64,000 nucleotides of DNA from Limnobaculum zhutongyuii (GTDB taxonomy: Bacteria > Pseudomonadota > Gammaproteobacteria > Enterobacterales > Enterobacteriaceae): NCBI RefSeq assembly GCF_004295645.1, contig NZ_CP034752.1, forward strand, positions 2,108,001 through 2,172,000, read 5' to 3'. Each line of letters opens with the position of its first letter. Position 1 is the first letter of the stretch. Positions 9,618 to 18,610 of the stretch are shown here, piece after piece. The translations under genes were made by a program, and so were the position numbers. The notes beneath the pieces were generated by a model. The model had not been told where the DNA came from. It ran no database searches and saw only the letters and a program-made list of their open reading frames with translations.

Positions 9618-10799
9618 ATGCCTCGGGTATCGCGAGTCAGAAGCTTAGGTAAGTATTTTCTATTATTAGATAACCTGCTAGTTGTTCTTGGTTTTTTCGT
9701 CGTTTTCCCGCTAATTTCAATTCGATTTGTTGATCAACTTGGCTGGGCCGCATTAGTGGTCGGTTTGGCTTTAGGGCTGCGTCAGTTTCTGCAACAGGGG
9801 TTAGGCATTTTTGGTGGCGCACTGGCAGACCGTTTTGGAGCCAAGCCGCTGATCGTTACCGGTATGCTGTTACGCGCCGCAGGCTTTGCAACCATGGCAT
9901 TAGCAGATCAGCCCTGGATCCTGATTTTTTCCTGTGCCCTTTCGGCTTTTGGCGGCACACTGTTTGACCCACCACGCGTGGCGTTAGTCATTAAATTAAC
10001 TCGCCCCCATGAACGCGGTCGTTTCTATTCGCTGTTAATGATGCAGGACAGTGCCGGCGTGGTGATTGGCGCACTATTAGGCAGTTGGTTACTACGTTAT
10101 GACTTTCACTGGGTTTGTTGGTTTGGTGCTGCATTCTTCGTACTGGCCGCCGCGTTAAACGCCTTTGTATTACCGGCCTATCGGGTTTCCACTTCGGTTC
10201 GTGCTCCTATCATGAATGGAATTAAAGCCGCAGTGAAGGATAGCTACTTCCGTCGCTATGTATTAACCCTTACCGGTTATTATGTATTATCCATTCAAGT
10301 GATGTTAATGCTGCCTTTACTGGTAAATGAAGTTTCCGGTGCACCCGAAACGATTCGCTGGATGTACCTGATTCAGGCAATTCTCTCTCTCTCCCTGCTC
10401 TATCCCATTGCCCGCTGGAGCGAGAAGTATTTCCGCCTCGATCAGCGTTTGATGGTGGGTTTACTGTTAATGACCTTTAGTCTGATGCCGTTAGGATTTG
10501 TACACTCCCTTTCCGGTATTTTAGCTCTGATCTTCTTTTTCTATCTCGGTCTGATTATTGCCGAACCGGCGCGCGAAACCTTAAGTGCCTCGCTGTCAAA
10601 TCCTCATGCACGTGCCAGTTACATGGGATTTAGTAAATTAGGTTTAGCATTCGGTGGCGCTATTGGCTATACCGGCGGCGGGTGGCTTTATGATATTGGG
10701 CATGAGATGAACCTGCCTGAAATTCCCTGGTTACTTTTAGGGGTTGTCGGAATAATTACTGCGTTGGCGCTGCATCGTCAATTCTCCCCGGGAGTATGA
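9618..10799 (+). CDS. mdtH: MFS multidrug efflux transporter MdtH
   Basis: Twelve-helix major-facilitator antiporter of the MdtH type, implicated in quinolone export. The N-terminus LGKYFLLLDNLLVVLGFFVVFPLISIRF is almost the same as in E. coli MdtH. The MFS motif A region GGALADRFGAKPL and the motif LIIAEPARETLSASLS are present. The 393-residue length is slightly below E. coli (402), with a shortened C-terminal tail. It is divergent from rimJ across a 142-bp gap that must contain both promoters. Confidence 0.95.
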   Translation: MPRVSRVRSLGKYFLLLDNLLVVLGFFVVFPLISIRFVDQLGWAALVVGLALGLRQFLQQGLGIFGGALADRFGAKPLIVTGMLLRAAGFATMALADQPWILIFSCALSAFGGTLFDPPRVALVIKLTRPHERGRFYSLLMMQDSAGVVIGALLGSWLLRYDFHWVCWFGAAFFVLAAALNAFVLPAYRVSTSVRAPIMNGIKAAVKDSYFRRYVLTLTGYYVLSIQVMLMLPLLVNEVSGAPETIRWMYLIQAILSLSLLYPIARWSEKYFRLDQRLMVGLLLMTFSLMPLGFVHSLSGILALIFFFYLGLIIAEPARETLSASLSNPHARASYMGFSKLGLAFGGAIGYTGGGWLYDIGHEMNLPEIPWLLLGVVGIITALALHRQFSPGV

Positions 10800-10915
10800 A
10801 CACCAAAGCCATGGCTTCATAAAATATTGTGAACGGAATTAGGTTTGCTCTGTCTATAAAGTAATTGCTACTCTATAGCGAAATGGACTATCTGATGGAT
10901 TATATAAGGGTAAGT

Positions 10916-11485
10916 ATGTTTAGAATTTTTTCCCGCGTTTGTGCCGTGCTGGTTATTGGACTGCTGTTTGGTTGTAATCAGGTTTCTCAATATGCTTTAA
11001 GCGAGCAATCGATTAATAAATATTTATCCACCCATACTGATAAAGCATCGCGCAGCTTTAACCTGAGCGGTCTGGTTAATGCCGATCTATCCCTGAATAA
11101 TCTGAATGCTAAAATTGGTCGCGATACGCCAAATAAGGTGACGTTAACCGGTAATGCCGTGTTCGCTATTTCATCTATTTTGGGTAATCAGGATGCCAAT
11201 CTTCAGCTAACTATCAATGCGCGTCCGGACTTTGATCCGGTAAAAGGCGCCGTTTATCTGAAAGATCTGGAACTGGCAGACTATGACCTGAAAACCACTC
11301 AGGGCGCAGTGAAAAATGTGAAAACCTTTATTCCATTACTGAATAGCGCACTGCAACTCTATTTCAATGACCAACCGGTCTATGTTCTGAATCCAGCTAA
11401 CAGTGCATTAGAGGCAACGGCACAAAAACTGGCGAAAGGCATTAAAGTAGAAGAAGGCAAACTAGTTTTCGACTTTATTAAATAA
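10916..11485 (+). CDS. yceB: YceB family outer-membrane lipoprotein (DUF1439)
   Basis: A 189-residue lipoprotein: a short basic start, MFRIFSR, a hydrophobic core and the lipobox LLFGC, so the mature protein would begin at Cys-21. The rest matches the YceB/DUF1439 family (PDFDPVKGAVYLKDLELADYD; a TULIP-like fold is expected). The role is unknown. The start at 10916 is preferred because AAGGG precedes it and it gives a clean lipoprotein signal. Earlier in-frame starts do not. The yceB-mdtH-rimJ neighbourhood of E. coli is kept, but grxB is absent. Confidence 0.9.
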   Translation: MFRIFSRVCAVLVIGLLFGCNQVSQYALSEQSINKYLSTHTDKASRSFNLSGLVNADLSLNNLNAKIGRDTPNKVTLTGNAVFAISSILGNQDANLQLTINARPDFDPVKGAVYLKDLELADYDLKTTQGAVKNVKTFIPLLNSALQLYFNDQPVYVLNPANSALEATAQKLAKGIKVEEGKLVFDFIK

Positions 11486-11500
11486 TCAATTAATTGCATT

Positions 11501-11540
11501 AAAAAAGGCGCATCCGGAAAATTCGATGCGCCTTTTTATT
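11501..11540. terminator. Bidirectional terminator between yceB and rlmG
   Basis: An AAAGGCGCATC/GATGCGCCTTT stem with a 10-nt loop lies between convergent genes, with A- and T-runs on either side. Confidence 0.88.
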
Positions 11541-11550
11541 ATTCTTCAAT

Positions 11551-12726
11551 TCAGCTCTGGCGGCTCTTTCTTGGTGCCTTTACCGAACGCAAAATAACAA
11601 ACTTCTTATTGGATGCCAGCAATTCACAGTTGCCAAACAGGCGCTTCAGCTTTTGGTGATATCCCAGATGACGATTGCCAATAATACGCAGCTCACCACC
11701 AATCGCCAGACAACGTTTGGCATCATTAAACATCTGCCAGGCAATGTAGTCCGTTACCGAGTGATGCTGATGAAACGGCGGATTACATACGATCCCTTGC
11801 AAACTGTTACGTTCAACATTGGCCAGCGAGTGGTCCGCTTCAAAGAAGCAGCGATCAATATCCTGCGGTCGGTTTTTTTCTACGTTTAACCGGCTCGATT
11901 CCACCGCCATAAAAGATTCATCGCGGAAAATCACTTCAGCTTCCGGGTTCTGTTCCAGTAAACCAAGCCCCAGAACGCCGTTACCACAGCCTAAATCCAC
12001 CAAAGTGCCAGTTAAACCGGACGGCAGATGTTCAGAAAAGAAACGGGCACCAATATCCAGAGAGGTACGGGAAAACACATTTGGATAGTTATGAATAAGA
12101 TAGTCTGTTCCATCCAGAGGCCAACTGACTAATTCATTAAAAGGGGCGACATCCGGCTGATTAAACTGGCAGAAAATCAGACGCGCCTTTTTCCATGCCA
12201 GACTGGTATGGGTTGGGCCAAGCACCCTCTCAAACAGTTGCAGCGTAGAGGTATGAATATCACGGGTTTTTCCTGCGGCAATAATTTGCGTATCTTCCCC
12301 TACCACTTCCCGCAGTGCATACAGTTGTTGTTCCAGTAGAGCCAGCGCTTTAGGTACTTTAATCAACACTACCGCAGGTTTAGCTGATAACGGCGTTACG
12401 CTATCAATAAAACTAACGTTGTCGGCTGACAGGTTATTTAGCTGCAAATTACGTAGCGTTGCCAACTGACTCACGTAGGAATCGCCATAGCTTACCGGAT
12501 GATATTGATGCAATTCACAGGCTAAAGCACCAAAAGTATCATTCAGCAGAAGCACGGGGCCTTGCGCCAGTTTTTGCTTATCAACGGTATTAATTAAATA
12601 CTCGTCCGCGGCATCCCAGGCCTGCAGGCTGCTGGCGGTATCAAACTCCGGATAACGGGCTAATGACAGATGGGCAAACACTGAAGGTGCCAGTTCTGAT
12701 TCATCATTGTTAATAGCAGTTTCCAT
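11551..12726 (-). CDS. rlmG: 23S rRNA (guanine-1835-N2)-methyltransferase
   Basis: RlmG (YgjO) methylates G1835 of 23S rRNA using SAM. The 391-residue protein has the two-domain layout of the family. The degenerate N-terminal methyltransferase domain contains LQAWDAADEYLI and VLLLNDTFGAL. The catalytic C-terminal domain has the SAM motif LVDLGCGNGVLGL and the N2-G methylation motif NPPFHQHH. The start is ATG 12726, which follows the ycdY stop by one base; AAGGG lies upstream inside ycdY. Longer in-frame starts would lie within ycdY. In E. coli rlmG is elsewhere, so the coupling with ycdY is a local arrangement. Confidence 0.94.
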   Translation of the reverse strand: METAINNDESELAPSVFAHLSLARYPEFDTASSLQAWDAADEYLINTVDKQKLAQGPVLLLNDTFGALACELHQYHPVSYGDSYVSQLATLRNLQLNNLSADNVSFIDSVTPLSAKPAVVLIKVPKALALLEQQLYALREVVGEDTQIIAAGKTRDIHTSTLQLFERVLGPTHTSLAWKKARLIFCQFNQPDVAPFNELVSWPLDGTDYLIHNYPNVFSRTSLDIGARFFSEHLPSGLTGTLVDLGCGNGVLGLGLLEQNPEAEVIFRDESFMAVESSRLNVEKNRPQDIDRCFFEADHSLANVERNSLQGIVCNPPFHQHHSVTDYIAWQMFNDAKRCLAIGGELRIIGNRHLGYHQKLKRLFGNCELLASNKKFVILRSVKAPRKSRQS

Positions 12727-12727
12727 C

Positions 12728-13294
12728 TTATTCATTCCCTTCATCAGAGGAAACTTCAGCCAGCTCATCACGCATTGCCTGCAGCGCTTCTCGCGTCACC
12801 ATCGATAAGGTGCGGTAAAAACCGGTTGTAGCATGTGCTTCAACTTTACCCAGAAAACGCCCACACCACGGCAGCAAATAGTCATCAAACAGTGCCAGTT
12901 GAGCCTGAACTTCATCAAACTCCAGAGCATTATCTTCAATCCATGAGGCTGCCAATAGCAGCAGGCCAAAATGATCGGCTGGCGCTTCGGTTAATGGCAT
13001 ACCGCATTGAGTCAGAAAAGCGCGAGTGGCCGCTTCTTCTGCACCATCTTCGTAATCAGAAGCATATGGCGAAACGCTACCCTCTGCGGCGAACATTGCC
13101 TGATAGTCAGCTTCCAGAACCTTACGATCCAGTCCCTGTCCCATACGGTCCAGCAGATCGTCTTGCTCCAGCGGCCAGTGTTGTTTCAACTTGCCGTCCG
13201 CTACAAGCGCAAACAACGGATCCAGAACCGGATCCTGAGAACTGCGATAGAACAGTGAACCCAGAATACGGCAGACTACAGAAAACTCATTCAT
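12728..13294 (-). CDS. ycdY: YcdY, TorD/DmsD-family chaperone for YcdX
   Basis: A 188-residue member of the TorD/DmsD/NarJ chaperone family, very close to E. coli YcdY: MNEFSVVCRILGSLFYR at the start, APADHFGLLLLAASWIEDN, and YLLPWCGRFLGKVEAHATTGFYR. YcdY is known to stimulate the phosphatase YcdX, probably by helping metal loading. Here ycdX lies on the same strand but is separated by a MuiA-like gene. The ATG at 13294 is chosen over an in-frame TTG one codon earlier, matching the family start. It is translationally coupled to rlmG. Confidence 0.92.
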   Translation of the reverse strand: MNEFSVVCRILGSLFYRSSQDPVLDPLFALVADGKLKQHWPLEQDDLLDRMGQGLDRKVLEADYQAMFAAEGSVSPYASDYEDGAEEAATRAFLTQCGMPLTEAPADHFGLLLLAASWIEDNALEFDEVQAQLALFDDYLLPWCGRFLGKVEAHATTGFYRTLSMVTREALQAMRDELAEVSSDEGNE

Positions 13295-13330
13295 CAAATT
13301 GACCTGTTAACTTAAGTAAAAAAGCGATAA

Positions 13331-15004
13331 TTACAAACCAATAACTTGCTGATCTTTTGGATATTTCACCGTATAAGACAAGCCCCGTTTACGTAATTCA
13401 TTTGGCGTCAGATCCAGTGACCACTGCACCTCGCCGGTATTTTTATCGAAGGTTGCGCCATCATATTTCAGCCCTTCAACGGTAACGGAAGCATCTTTAC
13501 TGACGGGAACCTGATCTTGCACCACCAGTTTCACCGGTTCTTTCCGGGTATTCTTAATATCCAGTGTGTAGGTGTATTGCTGGCTGACAGAGTTACCAAA
13601 GAACTCAGCTTTTCCGGTTACCTGCTTTTCATTTTCCCGCGTGACTACGATCTTCTTATCCCGGCCTAAAGAGAGATCCAACGTCTCTTTAACTCTGCGA
13701 ATATCAATATATCCCTGCCCTACAAACGAGCCTTCAAAGAAGATATTGGATTTTCCTGGCAGCAGGTTCAGTTTTTCCCAATCTTTTAACTGTACCTGTA
13801 AGAACGCATCCGGCTCCAGTTTAGGTACTACCACATAGCGATAGTCCCCCTGAACATCCACCTGTTTAATCAACACTGAATGTCCTTTGCCATCAGCGGC
13901 AATATTATACGGTAAAGCGATACTAAAACGAGTATTCACACCGCCAACATCGGTAACCACATAGTCAGACAGTGGCTTGGATGTCTTAGCTCTTCTCTCA
14001 GCAGCAGCCATCTCTGCCTGAACTACCCTGTCTTCCTGCATTTCCATTACGGGAGCTGGCGCCGCCATTGGCACAGACGCCTCTCTATCATACCGGGCAC
14101 TTTTCGACGACAGAATTGGCTGTCGATACAGATCAACATACCACGGAGATAACCGCGGTGCCTGAGCGCCTTCGCTTGGATTACCGGTAGAAAGAGTCAG
14201 ATTAACTTTATCCCAGTTAATGCCGCTATTCTGGAAGACATTAGCCTTATAGCCCAGCTTCACCGGTTCAGTAATGCTATCAACCCGAATATCATAGGTA
14301 GGAACCCAGCCCGCTGAGCTAATCACATAGGAAAGTTTAATGTTACTGGATGCCGCTTTAGGTGCATAAAACTTAACCACCACCTGATTAACTGCCTGAG
14401 CGCTTTTCTGTTGGGCTTCTTCCAGTTGATTGTTCAGTTTATTAATATTTTTTTCGACTTCGACCAACTTCTCTCTGAGGTCAATATCACTCATCAAGAG
14501 TTCATTCATTTTGCCATTAACCAACTGTAGCATTTGGCTTACTTGTTCAACCGAAGTTCCTTCTTTTTCACTGCCCAGCGCGCGATTGCTTTCCAGTACG
14601 GCCAGTTGAGCCTGAATCACTTCGCGCTGTACGTTCAGTTTGCTCTGTTCGCGCACTTCCGCTTCAATTTGTTTTTTCAGCGATTCCACTTCTGGTGAAA
14701 CGTTTTCACTGAGAAAATCTCGCCGTACTCCTGATGACTGAACCACCACACCGTTATCCGCTTCAACCATCAGGCTTTGTTCATTCAGACCGGTAGCAAT
14801 ATTGGTGAATATCACTTCACTCTCGCCGGCAGGCAAGGTTACTTTGCCGCTGTTAAACAGCTCGGCACCGCGAATAAACACCGTAACGTTATCTAACGTC
14901 ATTTTTTCTGTGAGAGTATTAGCCTGAGCGGATATGGAACAAGCCAGTGCCACGGCGGCTCCCAGTACCGTAGTTTGGAAACGACCGGAGGTAATTAATG
15001 ACAT
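13331..15004 (-). CDS. Exported DUF4140/DUF4139 protein (MuiA, mucoidy-inhibitor-like)
   Basis: A 557-residue exported protein. The signal peptide ends ACSISAQA (cleavage near residue 28). A DUF4140-like beta domain follows (VTVFIRGAELFNSGKVTLPAG), then a long coiled coil at about 90-205 (LVEVEKNINKLNNQLEEAQQ). The C-terminal DUF4139 domain has the family stretch LSYVISSAGWVPTYDIRVD and ends in a beta-sandwich (PNELRKRGLSYTVKYP). The family is called mucoidy inhibitor A in some annotations, but the mechanism is unknown. It sits between ycdX and ycdY, which are adjacent in E. coli. A second DUF4139 protein lies 3.6 kb away. Confidence 0.85.
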   Translation of the reverse strand: MSLITSGRFQTTVLGAAVALACSISAQANTLTEKMTLDNVTVFIRGAELFNSGKVTLPAGESEVIFTNIATGLNEQSLMVEADNGVVVQSSGVRRDFLSENVSPEVESLKKQIEAEVREQSKLNVQREVIQAQLAVLESNRALGSEKEGTSVEQVSQMLQLVNGKMNELLMSDIDLREKLVEVEKNINKLNNQLEEAQQKSAQAVNQVVVKFYAPKAASSNIKLSYVISSAGWVPTYDIRVDSITEPVKLGYKANVFQNSGINWDKVNLTLSTGNPSEGAQAPRLSPWYVDLYRQPILSSKSARYDREASVPMAAPAPVMEMQEDRVVQAEMAAAERRAKTSKPLSDYVVTDVGGVNTRFSIALPYNIAADGKGHSVLIKQVDVQGDYRYVVVPKLEPDAFLQVQLKDWEKLNLLPGKSNIFFEGSFVGQGYIDIRRVKETLDLSLGRDKKIVVTRENEKQVTGKAEFFGNSVSQQYTYTLDIKNTRKEPVKLVVQDQVPVSKDASVTVEGLKYDGATFDKNTGEVQWSLDLTPNELRKRGLSYTVKYPKDQQVIGL

Positions 15005-15070
15005 AGATATTTATCCTTAAATATTAATGAATTTCGTTTAACCGCTCAGAGAAAAAATCACCCTGTGGAC

Positions 15071-15808
15071 TTAAAGCGAAGCTAACTCAGGAATTGGCTT
15101 TTTACCATGTGATTCAAGGAAGTTTAACAATCTACGTGGCGTTACGTTGAGAATTCTCTCCTCCGGAAATTCAATGTCCTTCAATACTTTGAGAGAATGT
15201 TCAAAACCACCCAGAGAGAACGCCACATGGGAATCAGAACCCAGCGCTACCCAGCCTCCGGCATCACGAATGGCTTTTGCCACTTCAATACAATTTTTTT
15301 CACTGCCTAAACGGGAATGGATAAATGAAGAGTTGTTAATTTCCAACGCCACATTATGTTTAGCCGCAGCCTGAGCCACCGCCGTAATATCGATAGGGTA
15401 TCTTGGGTTACCCGGATGACTAATGATATGTACCTTACCGCTGGCAATGGTCGCTATCATCGCCTGTGTATTTTCTTCGCGACTCATGGGCTGTAGTACC
15501 GGTTCATGAAACCCGGCGATAATCAGATCTAACTGTTTATCCATCTGCTCATCACAGTCGGTTTCGCCCTGCAGATTTTTGATATTCGCCTCAATGCCAT
15601 ACAGAATCCCAACACCGTCCACCATGCGAGGAACCACAGCCATATTCATAAAATGCCAGCGATGCGGTGCATCTGCCATATCTGGCCCGTGGTCAGTGAT
15701 AGCAAACAGCTTGATACCTTTCTGTTTGGCAATGGCAAAATAGTCACTTATTGTGCTATAGGCATGAGTACTGGCTACGGTATGGGCGTGTAAATCAACC
15801 GGGTACAT
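15071..15808 (-). CDS. ycdX: PHP-domain phosphatase YcdX
   Basis: YcdX is a trinuclear-zinc PHP-family phosphatase needed for swarming in E. coli. The 245-residue protein shows the metal-binding motifs in order: DLHAHT (residues 5-10), TDHGPD, GIEANI, IIAGFHEP, HIISHPGN and LGSDSH. Family length is 245. It lies upstream of the MuiA-like gene and ycdY and downstream of ghrA on the same strand, keeping the ghrA-ycdX-ycdY order of E. coli with one gene inserted. Confidence 0.95.
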   Translation of the reverse strand: MYPVDLHAHTVASTHAYSTISDYFAIAKQKGIKLFAITDHGPDMADAPHRWHFMNMAVVPRMVDGVGILYGIEANIKNLQGETDCDEQMDKQLDLIIAGFHEPVLQPMSREENTQAMIATIASGKVHIISHPGNPRYPIDITAVAQAAAKHNVALEINNSSFIHSRLGSEKNCIEVAKAIRDAGGWVALGSDSHVAFSLGGFEHSLKVLKDIEFPEERILNVTPRRLLNFLESHGKKPIPELASL

Positions 15809-15875
15809 AACAAACTTCCTTCTTTATTACTGTGCTTGTAAAACGTTTCTAATCCATTTCCCGTTTGGTTATGGA

Positions 15876-16814
15876 TCAATATCCTTTAATAATATCAACA
15901 ATACCGCTGATTGGCTCCCCGGCCTGAAAGGCCAGCAACCGGCTGCAAATTTGGTCCATGGTAGTTTGTGGCTGTGTAATGGCTGAAATATGTGGCGTTA
16001 TGGTAATTTCCGTACGCTGCCAGAACACATGTTGTCTGGATAGTGGCTCGGAGGCAAAAACATCCAGCGTTGCAGCTTTTAGCTGCCCGCTATCCAATGC
16101 CTCTAATAAATCCGCCTCAACCAAATGTGCGCCACGGGCAATATTGATTAGATATGCCCCTTTCTGCAGTTGGTCAAACAACGCTTTATTCAGTATACCT
16201 TGAGTATCTGGCGTTCTGGGTAATAAATTCACTATCAAACGAGTTTGATTGAGAAATTCAGGCAACTGTTCGGCACTGTATGTGGTTACACCATCAATTT
16301 GCTTTTTGCTTCTGCTCCAACCGCGTACCGAAAAACCAAAGGATGACAGTCGCTGCGCCACACTGGCACCTAAAATGCCTAACCCCATTACGCCAATGGT
16401 GAAATTCTCATAGGTATGGGGTTCCAGAAACTGCCAGCGACTTTGCTGTTGCAGTCGTTGATAATCATCCAGACGGCGGAAATAGCGTAATACGGCTGCG
16501 CTGGCATACTCTTCCATCTGGCTTGCCATGCCTGCATCTTCCAGTCGAACCAATGGAACACCTGGCGCCAGCATCTCAGGACGCTCTCTCAATTGAGCAA
16601 CGATGGCATCAACTCCGGCTCCTAAGCTGAAAACGGCTTTTAAATCTTTCCGTCCCGCCAGCATTTCATAGGGTGGTAACCAGACAATAGCGTAATCTGC
16701 CGGTTGATCGTCCCCCGGTTGCCATACTCTAATTTTTGCACCAGGTAGACGGGCAGGAATGCCTTCCAGATAGGGTTTGGCATCATTATAAGGATGATAA
16801 AAGAGAATATTCAT
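15876..16814 (-). CDS. ghrA: Glyoxylate/hydroxypyruvate reductase A
   Basis: NADPH-dependent 2-hydroxyacid dehydrogenase that reduces glyoxylate to glycolate and hydroxypyruvate to glycerate. The 312 residues match E. coli GhrA. The nucleotide-binding Rossmann motif is GVMGLGILGASVAQRL, followed by SFGFSVRGWSRS. Catalytic Arg is in LINIARGAHLVE, Glu in FASEPL and His in TPHISAITQP. It is the first gene of the ghrA-ycdX-(MuiA-like)-ycdY-rlmG minus-strand run. Confidence 0.95.
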   Translation of the reverse strand: MNILFYHPYNDAKPYLEGIPARLPGAKIRVWQPGDDQPADYAIVWLPPYEMLAGRKDLKAVFSLGAGVDAIVAQLRERPEMLAPGVPLVRLEDAGMASQMEEYASAAVLRYFRRLDDYQRLQQQSRWQFLEPHTYENFTIGVMGLGILGASVAQRLSSFGFSVRGWSRSKKQIDGVTTYSAEQLPEFLNQTRLIVNLLPRTPDTQGILNKALFDQLQKGAYLINIARGAHLVEADLLEALDSGQLKAATLDVFASEPLSRQHVFWQRTEITITPHISAITQPQTTMDQICSRLLAFQAGEPISGIVDIIKGY

Positions 16815-16954
16815 GGCAGCTCCAGAAGATAAAAGATTTGCTGAATCAGAGGGTAAACCTGTTGTCCTCCCCTAATCTACCTGATTCTATCCGCAGACAT
16901 AAACGACAATTTGCTGATAGCTTAACCAAATAGCTCAAGAACATGAATTTATAC

Positions 16955-16983
16955 TTGACCGAACTCCGCCTTCTCCCTATAGT
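16955..16983 (+). promoter_or_regulatory. Promoter of tRNA-Ser(GGA)
   Basis: TTGACC (16955-16960) and TATAGT (16978-16983) are separated by 17 bp. A GC-rich CGCCCC follows at the expected start, as in stringently controlled tRNA promoters. Confidence 0.85.
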
Positions 16984-17028
16984 AGCGCCCCGTTGCAGTG
17001 AATAATCCTTGCTGTAACCACAAAATTT

Positions 17029-17116
17029 GGTGAGGTGTCCGAGTGGCTGAAGGAGCACGCCTGGAAAGTGTGTATACGGCAACGTATCGAGGGTTCGAAT
17101 CCCTCCCTCACCGCCA
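17029..17116 (+). tRNA. tRNA-Ser (anticodon GGA)
   Basis: An 88-nt class II tRNA. The acceptor stem GGTGAGG pairs with CCTCACC and the 3' end is encoded as GCCA. The anticodon loop CTGGAAA gives anticodon GGA. The long variable arm is GTGTATACGGCAACGTATC and the T-loop is GGTTCGAATCC. It is nearly identical to E. coli tRNA-Ser(GGA). A strong promoter precedes it and a terminator follows. The adjacent broken integrase suggests its 3' end once served as an attachment site. Confidence 0.98.
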
Positions 17117-17125
17117 TATTTAAAG

Positions 17126-17148
17126 ACCTGCTTTTTAGCAGGTTTTTT
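17126..17148 (+). terminator. Terminator of tRNA-Ser
   Basis: The hairpin ACCTGCT-TTTT-AGCAGGT runs into a six-T tract, 9 bp after the tRNA. Confidence 0.92.
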
Positions 17149-17238
17149 CATTTCTGAATCAATAACATGCTGGTTTATATCCGTTTTTCTTTATGACTTC
17201 ATTTGCCCATCGCTTTGATAGTGGTCCAAATGGGTATT

Positions 17239-17527
17239 ATGAACTATATAAAATCTGACCGACATGGAACGTATTACGCCCGCCTAATTGCTCCCAAACC
17301 GCTACGAAAAATCATCGGCAAAAAATGAACTGAAAAAATCCTTACACACTAAAGATTGGCATGAGGTAAATGACAGAGAACCCAAAGCCCTAATCAAACT
17401 TAAAGATCAAATTCAAGCGGCTGAACTGGATGCTAGTATTACGCTTTTAGATATCAAGAATGCAATTAAGCTATGGCAAGATTGTCAATTGGCTCATTTT
17501 GTCGATGATAAAATTTTGGCGCGTTAA
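17239..17527 (+). pseudogene. Broken tyrosine-recombinase fragment next to tRNA-Ser
   Basis: The frame starting at ATG 17239 reads MNYIKSDRHGTYYARLIAPK followed by PLRKIIGKK and then a stop at 17326. The next frame continues with ELKKSLHTKDWHEVNDREPK. Joined, these give the typical N-terminal domain of a phage-type integrase, with a frameshift at an A-run near 17320. The fragment ends at 17527, without the catalytic domain. Its place 122 bp downstream of tRNA-Ser, reading away from it, is what an integrated element would leave behind. The integrase assignment is from the motif pattern only. Confidence 0.65.
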
Positions 17528-17763
17528 GTTCCTCATCAATTTCCAATTTGAAATCAGGAATGTTAAGTTCTTCAGTGTTTGTGATAATAATAATAAAAAC
17601 TAGTTGAGTAAGACGATTGACAGTAAGTCTATTAATTTTATCTGGTAGTGTTTCGATACCCGCATTCTTTCATAATGTGGACATACCAATAGTTTTAACA
17701 TCAATGCAGTAAAACAATTATTAAAGATAAAGGTAAATTCAGTCGGAGATCAAAACTACCTAA

Positions 17764-18324
17764 ATGTATAAAAAATATTTTCCAGCATGTGATGTCAATG
17801 GACCAATTGAGCCGCCAGTTTCATTCGGGCATCTTGGTATTCAAGGTGCAGTCCCTATAAAATGTGCAAATTGCCCCAAACTATTCGAAGGTGAATGCAC
17901 TCGTCATACAGAAATTGTGGGTGATTATCTTTACTTAGACCATGGACCATGTGGTATTGATGGACCAAGCGACCCGGTTATTTATGAAAATGCCTTCATA
18001 CAATCAAAGGTTACTGTTCCACGCAAGTGCTCTGACTGCCGATTCCTCTCTGTAGCTCCTATTTGGGGATTTCAATGTAATCAAGATGCAGACAAATGGG
18101 GTGATTTTAAACGCGGACTAGATTGGGGAACATGGAGACCTGACTTCATCTATCTTCAGCTCCCACAACCCAAAATAACAACGAAAATACTTTCACTGGC
18201 AGTTTTTGAAAACGACCTACCAGCCTTTATCCGCGAGTATCGAAGAGTTAACCCTGGACTGACAATTCAAGAAGCAAAGGCAGATTTCACTGTATTGAGA
18301 AAAAGAATAGATAATGTTTTTTGA
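17764..18324 (+). CDS. Unknown protein with two tandem four-cysteine modules
   Basis: A 186-residue protein I cannot assign. It contains two similar modules. The first is C9-DVNGP, then VPIKCANC (C34, C37) and C45. The second is C63-GIDGP, then VPRKCSDC (C89, C92) and C105. Each has the order Cys, (N/D)GP, about 25 residues, CxxC, Cys, which looks like a duplicated zinc or iron-sulfur site. The C-terminal 50 residues are helical and cysteine-free (FIREYRRVNPGLTIQEAKAD). There is no signal peptide. It follows the broken integrase, so it is probably cargo of a lost element. The start (ATG 17764) lacks a strong ribosome site. Confidence 0.65.
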   Translation: MYKKYFPACDVNGPIEPPVSFGHLGIQGAVPIKCANCPKLFEGECTRHTEIVGDYLYLDHGPCGIDGPSDPVIYENAFIQSKVTVPRKCSDCRFLSVAPIWGFQCNQDADKWGDFKRGLDWGTWRPDFIYLQLPQPKITTKILSLAVFENDLPAFIREYRRVNPGLTIQEAKADFTVLRKRIDNVF

Positions 18325-18530
18325 AGATCATTTACTAATCTAACCATCCTCAAAATTGTTATCCCTATCAGTAAGGTAATAAACCCGCTTTTAAGTAGTA
18401 TTGCATAAGTTTCTAGAGTTACCTGTACCAGTTATTGCTTGGGAAAGCGTGTACTTTAAGTTACAGGTGCAATAAATTAAGGGTATAGCGATAGTATTTT
18501 ACTATCTCAACGCCATTAGCTAAAAACCAT

Positions 18531-18569
18531 AAAAAAACGAACCGCCACAGAGTAAATTATGGCGGTTCG
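18531..18569 (-). terminator. Terminator of the DUF4139 gene
   Basis: A 10-bp stem, CGAACCGCCA/TGGCGGTTCG, is followed on the minus strand by a seven-T tract, about 40 bp after the stop of the minus-strand gene. Confidence 0.9.
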
Positions 18570-18610
18570 GTGTCTTATGTAATAACAGAATAATTAACGA
18601 TTACCCATGT

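Noticed and set aside
9637..9822. Minus-strand open frame inside mdtH
   Set aside because: It is a shadow of a clearly conserved gene on the other strand.
16846..17151. Minus-strand 101-codon frame across the tRNA gene, containing GGEGGIRTLDTLPYTHFPG
   Set aside because: This is the antisense of tRNA-Ser(GGA), a well-known false gene call; the tRNA explains the sequence.
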